The translations under genes were made by a program, and so were the position numbers. A stretch of DNA of 64,000 bases from Promethearchaeota archaeon (lineage in GTDB: Archaea > Asgardarchaeota > Lokiarchaeia > Sigynarchaeales > SOKP01). The stretch covers positions 62,001-126,000 of the forward strand of contig JABXKC010000002.1 of assembly GCA_013375495.1 (NCBI GenBank), given 5' to 3'. Shown piece after piece: positions 52,238 through 59,695 of the stretch (the stretch's first letter is position 1; each line of letters opens with the position of its first letter). Below the pieces are notes generated by a model that saw only the letters and a list, made by a program, of their open reading frames with translations, ran no database searches and was not told the origin of the DNA.

Positions 52238-52741
52238 ATGACAAAATCAGAAGATGGATTAAAATCAGCTTTTGCCGGTGAATCCCAGGCTAATAGAAAA
52301 TATTTAGCATTCGCAAAAAAAGCAGAACAAGAGGGTCTTCCTGGTGTAGCACGACTTTTCCATGCCGCTGCTGCAGCCGAGACTGTGCATGCACACAATC
52401 ACTTACGCGCTTTAGGAGGAATTAAGAGCACAAAAGAAAATCTTAAAGAAGCAATTGAAGGCGAATTTTACGAATTCACTACTATGTATCCCGAATTTAT
52501 TGATAATGCTAAATCAGAAGACAATTCAAAGGCGGAAAGAACATTTAACTACGCTAACGATGTAGAAAAAATACATCATGAACTTTATAAAAAAGCTTTA
52601 GAGTTAGTTGAAAACGGCAAAGATTTAGAAGTTCAAGATATGTATGTGTGTTCTGTATGTGGATACACCCACGGAGGAGAACCTCCAGAAATATGTCCCG
52701 TTTGTAAATCTCCAAAAAAAGTATTTAACAAAATTGATTAA
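52238..52741 (+). CDS. Rubrerythrin
   Basis: A 167-residue peroxide-reducing di-iron protein (ATG 52238; a longer frame upstream is unlikely). The ferritin-like four-helix bundle carries Glu15, Glu48, His51 and the Glu110/His113 pair. The C-terminal rubredoxin domain has Cys138, Cys141, Cys153, Cys156 (CSVCGY, CPVC). Typical of strict anaerobes that need protection against oxygen and peroxide. It stands alone, in the same direction as the preceding longin-like gene. Confidence 0.93.
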   Translation: MTKSEDGLKSAFAGESQANRKYLAFAKKAEQEGLPGVARLFHAAAAAETVHAHNHLRALGGIKSTKENLKEAIEGEFYEFTTMYPEFIDNAKSEDNSKAERTFNYANDVEKIHHELYKKALELVENGKDLEVQDMYVCSVCGYTHGGEPPEICPVCKSPKKVFNKID

Positions 52742-52772
52742 GTTTTAACCAACCTTTTTTTTTCTATTTATT

Positions 52773-54365
52773 TTAAAATTTCCAAGGTACATAACCATCT
52801 TGGATTTTTTTGAAGTAATCGTTAATCGAGAAATTAAATTCTTTTTCAACCCTTCTTAACGCGCCCATATTAGCACCGTTAAGATAATACGCTAATAAAA
52901 TTTTAGCTATGTTTTGATCCCCTAAGGAAAACAGAGTTTGTAATTTTGCGTCATTTATAATCTTTTTTGGATTTTTAAATTTAATTTTAATTGAAGAAAT
53001 CGTGTTTAATTCATGTATCAAAGTTGTATATTTCAATCTATAATTATTTATGTTTTCTGTTAAATAGAAATAACTTTGATTCTCATAGGGTGTGTTAAGC
53101 TTAGGGATAAATGAATTTACATTAACTCGTAGTTCATTTTCCTTGAATCCAAGCTTTTCAATTAAATGAAAGAGTTTTATAATTTCTTTGATGTCCTCAT
53201 CAGTTTCATGTGGTAATCCTATAAGAAAGTAAAATTTTATGTTTTTTATTTTAGATTCTTTTATCAAGCTCAAGACTTCTAAAATCTTATCATTGGTAAT
53301 TTTTTTTCCTAAATCAAATCTTAACGATTCTGTTCCAGTTTCAGGAGCGATCGTTATTGTCTTCACCCCACTTCTTTCAAGAAGGTGAATAATTTTAGGC
53401 GTGATGTGTTCAACTCTAATAGAAGGGATACTAAATGTTTTACCTGCATCGAGAATAAACTCACAGATTTCATAAAATTTAGGATGCGAAGATACGCATG
53501 ATCCTATAAGACTAATTTTCTCAAACTCAGAATATTCCAAACCTACTTCAATTGCGTTAATTATCTCGTTGTAGCTCTTATTTCGAAAGGGATAGTTATG
53601 AAAAGAAGATAAACAAAATTTACATTGAAAAGGGCAGCCTCTATTAACCTCAACAAAATAATTTTCTTCAAAGATTTTTCTATCGCTCTCGCTTTTAGAT
53701 AATAATTGATATGTGGGAGTAGGTGATTTGTTTAAATCCTTCAAAAATACACGTTTTGTTTTATTATTAAGAATCGGTATATATAACCCTTCGATATTCT
53801 TCGCCTTATCAAGAAATGTTTTGAAGTTATTATTTTGTGTTTTTTGTTCTAAATAAACACATAAGAAGTCATTTAGATTCGGTTCAGCGTCTCCAATAAA
53901 AAAAAGGTCAAAGATATGACTTAACGGTAAAGGATTAGAAGTTATAGCAGGTCCACCCCCAATTATTAGGGGGTAATCATCAGAGTCGCGAGAAAATTCT
54001 CCATGTCGTTTTTTGGATTCTAAAGGAATTTCTGCTTTGTCTAAAATCCAAAGGATATTCTTAAAATCGTTTTCATAGTGAGCAGAGAATCCTAATATAT
54101 CAAAGTCTTTAGGTAAAATCTTATTTTCAATACTTCGAAGATGGTTAATGGAAGAAAAATCTTTGGAAGCAGGAAATTTTATATTTTCAGGTAGGAAAAT
54201 ACGTTCACATGCATAATTTTCGTTTGAATTGATTATATGGTAAAGTAACCTAATTGAATAAGAAGACATTCCCAATTTATAGTGATTTGGATATATTAGA
54301 CCAAAACTTAAGTCAATATTCCTCCAATCCTTAACAATTGAGCTTTCTTTATACATAAAGGACAA
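52773..54365 (-). CDS. B12-binding-type radical SAM protein
   Basis: A 530-residue protein with an N-terminal alpha/beta domain (IGDAEPNLNDFLC, GFSAHYENDFKNILWIL) like those of cobalamin-binding radical SAM enzymes, then the Fe-S motif NRGCPFQCKFCLSSF (CX3CX2C) near residue 240 that binds the cluster and SAM. IAPETGTESLRFDLGKKI follows in the barrel. Cobalamin ligands were not confirmed. The reaction is unknown, and no partner gene is adjacent; it converges with rubrerythrin. Confidence 0.8.
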   Translation of the reverse strand: MSFMYKESSIVKDWRNIDLSFGLIYPNHYKLGMSSYSIRLLYHIINSNENYACERIFLPENIKFPASKDFSSINHLRSIENKILPKDFDILGFSAHYENDFKNILWILDKAEIPLESKKRHGEFSRDSDDYPLIIGGGPAITSNPLPLSHIFDLFFIGDAEPNLNDFLCVYLEQKTQNNNFKTFLDKAKNIEGLYIPILNNKTKRVFLKDLNKSPTPTYQLLSKSESDRKIFEENYFVEVNRGCPFQCKFCLSSFHNYPFRNKSYNEIINAIEVGLEYSEFEKISLIGSCVSSHPKFYEICEFILDAGKTFSIPSIRVEHITPKIIHLLERSGVKTITIAPETGTESLRFDLGKKITNDKILEVLSLIKESKIKNIKFYFLIGLPHETDEDIKEIIKLFHLIEKLGFKENELRVNVNSFIPKLNTPYENQSYFYLTENINNYRLKYTTLIHELNTISSIKIKFKNPKKIINDAKLQTLFSLGDQNIAKILLAYYLNGANMGALRRVEKEFNFSINDYFKKIQDGYVPWKF

Positions 54366-54407
54366 CCAAAACTTTATTAAAACTCTAAGAGAGGGTTTAT
54401 TAGATGA

Positions 54408-55193
54408 TTATTCTTTTTGCATCCTTTTAATTTCTTCGACTAATAAGGGTAAAATTGTCCCAGTCTTATGACGAAATACAACCGTAGCTTTCTCGTCTAA
54501 ATCAGTGGGCTGGTCGTTTACAATAATTAAATCTCCCTTTTCTCTTAGTGTATAGAGGGGTAAATCACATATTGGGGCAACAGATAAAGAGGAGCCTGCA
54601 ATTAACATAATGTCTGCTTTTTGAGCTAAAGCTTGAGATTGATACACCTCAAATCGAGGTAACCCTTCTCCAAACAGTACGACTGAAGGTTTGAGAGGAG
54701 CAGCACAATACTCACAAGATGGGCCATTTTTCCGTTCTCTCTTCAATTTTCGTAAAATTTGTTCTTTTGTGTAAGACGCTTTGCAACCTAAGCAACTAAA
54801 CCTATTAACACTACCGTGTACTTCATAAACAATTATAGAACCCGCCTTTTGATGAAGTTCATCAATATTCTGTGTAATCACAGCTTTAATTAAATCCAAC
54901 TTCTCCAATTCTGCAAGAGCATAATGTCCGGGATTTGGTTTTGCTTTAAATATGTTGGGGGCGATTTTCTTTGCCATCTCCCAGAATTTAGCTGGATTTT
55001 TTAAAAAAGCTTCGATGTTACCATAAATTTCTGGTTTATATTTTTCCCAGAGACCTCCTTCGCTTCTAAAGTCAGGTATTCCTGATTCCGTAGAGATGCC
55101 TGCCCCAGTTAAGGCAATAGCATCTTTTGAATTCAAAATCAATTCTGCTGCGTACTGGATTTTCTTCTTCTCGATCAGTTTTACGATTTTCAT
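54408..55193 (-). CDS. NAD-dependent protein deacylase, Sir2 family
   Basis: A 261-residue sirtuin that removes acyl groups from lysine using NAD+. The NAD site ALTGAGISTESGIPDFRS at 27-44, TQNIDELHQKAGS with the NIDE block, catalytic His126 in VHGSV, and a structural zinc held by Cys134, Cys137, Cys160 and Cys163 are all intact. GSSLSVAPICDLP closes the NAD fold. Possible targets include histone or Alba; only the enzyme class is certain. Confidence 0.94.
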   Translation of the reverse strand: MKIVKLIEKKKIQYAAELILNSKDAIALTGAGISTESGIPDFRSEGGLWEKYKPEIYGNIEAFLKNPAKFWEMAKKIAPNIFKAKPNPGHYALAELEKLDLIKAVITQNIDELHQKAGSIIVYEVHGSVNRFSCLGCKASYTKEQILRKLKRERKNGPSCEYCAAPLKPSVVLFGEGLPRFEVYQSQALAQKADIMLIAGSSLSVAPICDLPLYTLREKGDLIIVNDQPTDLDEKATVVFRHKTGTILPLLVEEIKRMQKE

Positions 55194-55459
55194 TTAATTT
55201 GATGAAAAATTGTATTGTAAGGATAGATTTTAACTAAATATCTCTTAGTTTTCAGCTATTTTTATTATATTTATTGAAATTATTAAAAGTTAATTGTTAT
55301 ATAGGTACAGAAAAATTAAAAATTCCTTAAATTAAAATAATCCTTAGATTTCTACTATTTAAATTTGATCTATTCGAAAATAATTAATATTTTTATAAAT
55401 ATGAAATATTAAAGGAATAGTCTTATTATCTAACTATTATTTTCGTAGCGTATTTTTCT

Positions 55460-56344
55460 ATGATAACAGGTTTTGCAATCATTTTGGATGAAGAGGTACT
55501 GTATGTCTCTAATTCTAATAAATACCCTTCGTTTGAAATTGTGCTTTTTGTGGAAAAGTTAACTAGTAGTCTGAATCCAAAAAATTATTGGCGATTAACG
55601 GACATTTATTTTGAAGGCGAAACTGGTAAGGAACGAATGATTATCAAACACATTGTTACAGAAAACAACCAAAACCTGTTCTATTGCATTACTGGCGACT
55701 TTCCATTTATCTCCAAAGAAGTCTCTAAACTACTGGATGAGTATATTGAAAAAGTTACTGCAAATTATGAAACAGCAGAAAAAATCAAAGAGGTTTCTAA
55801 TCACTCAGAGTTCTCAAAAGTAATTAAATTAATCACTGGATATTTATGGGATAAATATCGAGACCCCATAGAAGACGAAATTATCGATTTAAAATGTTCC
55901 GACTTGGAAAATAAGATAATCTATTGTGGAATTTCTGCTCAGGGGTTACCCATTATTTCTCAATTGTATGATAAAACGCTTCTAAATAATTTTCATAGAG
56001 AGATTACTGATGAAAATGTGGAGTTATTCACTTCTAGTATATCCGCTAAACTAGCAACAATCATAATGAATACTCAAATCCGAGCTAAAACAAACATCAA
56101 AGAGGTTCACTTTAATGATCTAGATGACCATTGTAGCAAAAAAATAATTCTTTGCAGTCCTATTAATGACTATTCTTTAGATTTCATCGCTTCAGGAGAT
56201 TTCGTTAGAATTAAAGAAATTTTTAAACAACTAGAAGAAAACCTCTCTCAAGAACAAATTTTGAGAAATGAATTTGTAGGAGATTTAAAACCCTTTAGAT
56301 ATTTGAAAACTCAACTTAATGAGTTTTTGAACAATAATTTCTAA
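55460..56344 (+). CDS. Hypothetical two-domain protein, longin/roadblock-like
   Basis: A 294-residue soluble protein. The first part (MITGFAIILDEEVLYVSNS) starts like a longin domain, and a second sheet-rich part (NKIIYCGISAQGLPIISQLY) starts near residue 150 after a helical linker. The architecture resembles the protein at 51281. No catalytic or metal motif. It is followed, 24 bases on, by a sugar nucleotidyltransferase. Assignment is by fold impression only. Confidence 0.48.
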   Translation: MITGFAIILDEEVLYVSNSNKYPSFEIVLFVEKLTSSLNPKNYWRLTDIYFEGETGKERMIIKHIVTENNQNLFYCITGDFPFISKEVSKLLDEYIEKVTANYETAEKIKEVSNHSEFSKVIKLITGYLWDKYRDPIEDEIIDLKCSDLENKIIYCGISAQGLPIISQLYDKTLLNNFHREITDENVELFTSSISAKLATIIMNTQIRAKTNIKEVHFNDLDDHCSKKIILCSPINDYSLDFIASGDFVRIKEIFKQLEENLSQEQILRNEFVGDLKPFRYLKTQLNEFLNNNF

Positions 56345-56368
56345 ATAAAATGCTTCTTTTACTTACTT

Positions 56369-57658
56369 ATGAAAGCTGTTATCATAGCAGCAGGAAAGGG
56401 TAAACGACTTAATCCAATTACATCTACGATCCCAAAACCAATGATTCCTATAGGGGGTAAACCACTATTAGAGCATTCTATTTTGTGTTTAAAAGAAGTA
56501 GGGATAACGGAAATCCTAATAATTGTTGGCTACAGAGAAGATTTAATAAAGAATTATTTCGGGGATGGCCTTAATAAATTTAATGTGAAAATAGAATACA
56601 TTTCTCAAAGAGAACACTTGGGTACTGCTCACGCTGTTGGTTTTGCGAAGGATTTCGTAGGAGAGGATAACTTCTTACTAATGTATGGAGATTTAATCAC
56701 AGATCCTAAGGTATATAAAGAAATACTTATTAAGTACGAAAGAGATCTAACTGAAGGATTAATTTCTTTATTCGAAGTCAGCAATTCACAAGAATACGGA
56801 ATTATTTCACTGGATTCTGGTGGTTATGTAAAAGATATCACTGAAAAACCTTCCTTGGATTTGAATTTAGGATGTTTAGCAAATGCGGGAATTTTTATCT
56901 TTAGTCCTCTGATATTTGAAGCAATAGAAAAAACACAATTATCCGTAAGGAAGGAATATGAATTCACGGACTCCATGAGGGTTCTTATTAACGATTTAAA
57001 CGGGAAAATTAAGGGTTATGTTATTAAGGATTCTTTTTGGAGCGATATAGGATTACCTTGGCATATTTTAGACGCCAATAAATTTCTTTTGAATAACATT
57101 AAGCACGATATTAAGGGGAAAATCGAAGAAAATGTACAAATTTCTGGTAATGTTATCATAGGAAAGAACACTTTAATTAGATCGGGATCATACATTAAGG
57201 GCCCTTGCTATATAGGAGAGAATTCTTTAATTGGACCGAATGCGTTTATACGGCCTTTTACTTCTATTGGGAACGATTGTCATATCGGTATGTCTGAGAT
57301 CAAGAACTCAGTGATTTTTTCAAATACCGCCATACCTCATTTTAATTATATTGGAGATTCTATTATTTGTGAAAATGTTAATCTCGGAGCAGGTACTAAA
57401 ATATCTAACTTGAGGTTTGATAATAAAAATATAAAAATGACCATAAATGAAAAATTAATTGATTCTGGTAGACGGAAATTAGGTGCTATTATAGGGCCAA
57501 ACGCACAGACAGGAATTAATTCTAGCATAATGTGTGGAAAAAAAATAGGTGAAGGAACTATAATTGGAGCGCATACAATGGTGAATGAAGATGTTCCTGC
57601 GAGTACATCATATTATCAAAATAAAAATGGAATAAGAAAAAAAACCAGAACTAGTTAA
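56369..57658 (+). CDS. Sugar-1-phosphate nucleotidyltransferase with beta-helix acyltransferase-like domain
   Basis: A 429-residue protein with a GlmU/RmlA-like front (KAVIIAAGKGKRLNPITSTI, then PKPMIPIGGKPLLEHS) and a left-handed beta-helix tail (IRSGSYIKGPCYIGENSLIG, IGNDCHIGMSEIKN, IGPNAQTGINSSIMC). The metal Asp is in MYGDLITDP. Bifunctional UTP:GlcNAc-1-P or glucose-1-phosphate transferases of archaea look like this. A second enzyme of the type lies at 26000, so the cell makes more than one activated sugar. It is probably in one unit with the longin-like gene upstream. Confidence 0.85.
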   Translation: MKAVIIAAGKGKRLNPITSTIPKPMIPIGGKPLLEHSILCLKEVGITEILIIVGYREDLIKNYFGDGLNKFNVKIEYISQREHLGTAHAVGFAKDFVGEDNFLLMYGDLITDPKVYKEILIKYERDLTEGLISLFEVSNSQEYGIISLDSGGYVKDITEKPSLDLNLGCLANAGIFIFSPLIFEAIEKTQLSVRKEYEFTDSMRVLINDLNGKIKGYVIKDSFWSDIGLPWHILDANKFLLNNIKHDIKGKIEENVQISGNVIIGKNTLIRSGSYIKGPCYIGENSLIGPNAFIRPFTSIGNDCHIGMSEIKNSVIFSNTAIPHFNYIGDSIICENVNLGAGTKISNLRFDNKNIKMTINEKLIDSGRRKLGAIIGPNAQTGINSSIMCGKKIGEGTIIGAHTMVNEDVPASTSYYQNKNGIRKKTRTS

Positions 57659-57679
57659 TTTAACTATTTCATAAAATAA

Positions 57680-58492
57680 TTATTCGGAAGCTTCTTCTGT
57701 TGAATTCTCCTTTATAGGTTCAGCTTTCTCTATTTTCTCTTCGGGTTTAGGACTACTCCTATTAGTTCGAGTAAGTTTCTTAACATTTATTCTCTCAGTT
57801 CTTTTTATATCGCTTTTTCTAGATCGTTTAACTTCAACTTCAACGACTTCAAAGTCTTCGTCTTTTGTGATATAAACCGTATCTTCTCCACCTTCAGGAA
57901 CGCTGATTAATTTGCATTTAATTATCCTGCAGTTTGATAAAGGATATATTGTTTTAGCAATTCTAATAATTTGGTTAGAAAATTCGGAGTAAATCATTCC
58001 AGTAATAAATTTTTCGTGATTGAGAGTATTAGCAAATTCTTTTAGAATTTCTCTCATGATTTTTCTAATAACGATTTGTTGTGAACTGCGAGCTCTTTTT
58101 ATTGTGGTGCAAATTATTGTAAGTCGGAAAACGTAATTATCTTTAGTTGGTAAATTTATTATAGTTTGGATTTTAGAACTCCCTCTTCCTATTAACGATC
58201 TGACGTAATCATTCGTATATGTATGACCTAAGAACACAGCTTGCGCTTGTTTTGATTCGGGGATGGCTTGAACCACTTTAAATTTTAACTTTAGACTAAT
58301 ATCTTCGTATCTATTCGTAAAATCATATAATAATGTTTCGATTGTTCTCCCAATAATATTATTTTCCATCCCTATTATTTCTCCTATAGGCTTGAAGTTG
58401 AAGCTTTTTGGAGAAATTACAGTGTACCAATCTTTATCTTTAAACGATACTCTCCTTAATTTTGGACCCTTTTTCTTTGCTTTTTGACTCAT
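57680..58492 (-). CDS. 30S ribosomal protein eS1 (S3Ae)
   Basis: A 270-residue archaeal/eukaryotic small-subunit protein. WYTVISPKSFNFKPIGEIIG, TFRNRYEDI-like DFTNRYEDISLKLKFKV and GHTYTNDYVRSLIGRGSSKI are the conserved core. Residues beyond about 215 form a charged, probably disordered tail rich in Lys, Glu and Ser. It is 9 bases downstream of uS15 in the same operon, a common archaeal neighbourhood. Confidence 0.93.
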   Translation of the reverse strand: MSQKAKKKGPKLRRVSFKDKDWYTVISPKSFNFKPIGEIIGMENNIIGRTIETLLYDFTNRYEDISLKLKFKVVQAIPESKQAQAVFLGHTYTNDYVRSLIGRGSSKIQTIINLPTKDNYVFRLTIICTTIKRARSSQQIVIRKIMREILKEFANTLNHEKFITGMIYSEFSNQIIRIAKTIYPLSNCRIIKCKLISVPEGGEDTVYITKDEDFEVVEVEVKRSRKSDIKRTERINVKKLTRTNRSSPKPEEKIEKAEPIKENSTEEASE

Positions 58493-58501
58493 AGCTTAAT
58501 T

Positions 58502-58960
58502 TTACCTCATTACTATGGTTCTTATTTTCTCTGGATCGTATTTAAAATCAGGTTCCAATACTTTTTTACTCTTATAATATTTTATTAGCCTGTAAATCTT
58601 ACTTTCTGTGCGTTGCAACCCCTTTTTTGATTCTAAATCCTTATGATTTGATTCTATATGTTTTCTTAAAGTAAGCGCTTTCTTCACTAAATTTGTTAAA
58701 TCTTCGGGAAGAGGAGTTTCAATATCATGTTCTTTTAGAATTTGATTAATAGATTTACCGGTAACCACTTTTACTAAAGGAACACCATGGGAATCCCTTA
58801 AGATCACACCAATTAACGACTGAGAAAAGCCTTTTCTCGCCAGTTTAATAACTTCGTTTTCCACTTCTTCAGAAGAAAGTTCCACCCACACTGGTTTTTC
58901 TAGTCTAGCTGGACGAGTGCTTCCAGATTTCCCTTTCTTTCTCGAGTGCATTCGAGCCAT
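58502..58960 (-). CDS. 30S ribosomal protein uS15
   Basis: A 152-residue protein with an archaeal N-terminal extension (MARMHSRKKGKSGSTRPAR, then WVELSSEEVENEVIKLARKG) and the conserved uS15 core (GVILRDSHGVPLVKVVTGKS, IESNHKDLESKKGLQRTESK) that binds 16S rRNA. It heads the two-gene uS15-eS1 operon and is divergent from the XTP/dITP pyrophosphatase gene. Confidence 0.94.
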   Translation of the reverse strand: MARMHSRKKGKSGSTRPARLEKPVWVELSSEEVENEVIKLARKGFSQSLIGVILRDSHGVPLVKVVTGKSINQILKEHDIETPLPEDLTNLVKKALTLRKHIESNHKDLESKKGLQRTESKIYRLIKYYKSKKVLEPDFKYDPEKIRTIVMR

Positions 58961-59101
58961 TTTTTGCGTCCCAATTTATGAAATAATTAATAAATGTAAT
59001 TTTATTGATGAACATTATAAAGAATCATATAAATTAAAATTTTTGAATTTGACAACTAAAACCTTATTAATCTAAATAAATCATAGGAAATTATTGTTAT
59101 T

Positions 59102-59689
59102 ATGGAGAAGGAAAAAGAAATGATTTATTTCATTACGGGTAATAATAGTAAATTTATTGAAATTCAAAAATTGTTCCAAAAAGAAGATCTACCTTACGAA
59201 TTAAAGCAAAACACAATTAAGACTACCGAGATTCAAGCATCTACCATAAATGAAGTAGCACTATTTAAATTAAATAGCGTAAGGAGAAAGATGAATGATT
59301 CTTTTTTTATAGAAGATGCTGGATTTTTTGTTGACACGCCTCTTAATGGTTTTCCTGGAGTATATTCAAAATATGTTCTAAATACCATTGGAAATAAGGG
59401 CATTTTAGATCTTATTAAAGAATATAACAACACTAAAGCTCATTTTAAAGCCGTCATTGTTCTCTACTTTCAACCTATTGATGAAACCCTTATATTTGAG
59501 GGAGTTGTAGAAGGATCTGTGGCAAAAAATATTAGGGGGAGGGGGGGTTTTGGTTTTGATCCCATCTTTATTCCCAAAGAATTTCCAAATAGAACTTTTG
59601 CTGAATTAACGATTGAAGAAAAAAATTCGGTCTCACATAGAGGAAAAGCTTGGAAAAAATTGGTTGGATTCTTGAAAGGAATCCAATAA
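59102..59689 (+). CDS. XTP/dITP diphosphatase (RdgB/HAM1)
   Basis: A 195-residue house-cleaning nucleotidase that hydrolyses dITP, ITP and XTP. Signatures: YFITGNNSKFIEIQKLF near the start, SFFIEDAGFFVDTPLNGFPG with the metal acid, GRGGFGFDPIFIPKEFPNRT and KNSVSHRGKAW at the end. Two Met are close to the N-terminus (1 and 7); either is possible. It ends 6 bases before the convergent permease gene. Confidence 0.94.
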   Translation: MEKEKEMIYFITGNNSKFIEIQKLFQKEDLPYELKQNTIKTTEIQASTINEVALFKLNSVRRKMNDSFFIEDAGFFVDTPLNGFPGVYSKYVLNTIGNKGILDLIKEYNNTKAHFKAVIVLYFQPIDETLIFEGVVEGSVAKNIRGRGGFGFDPIFIPKEFPNRTFAELTIEEKNSVSHRGKAWKKLVGFLKGIQ

Positions 59690-59695
59690 CACTTC

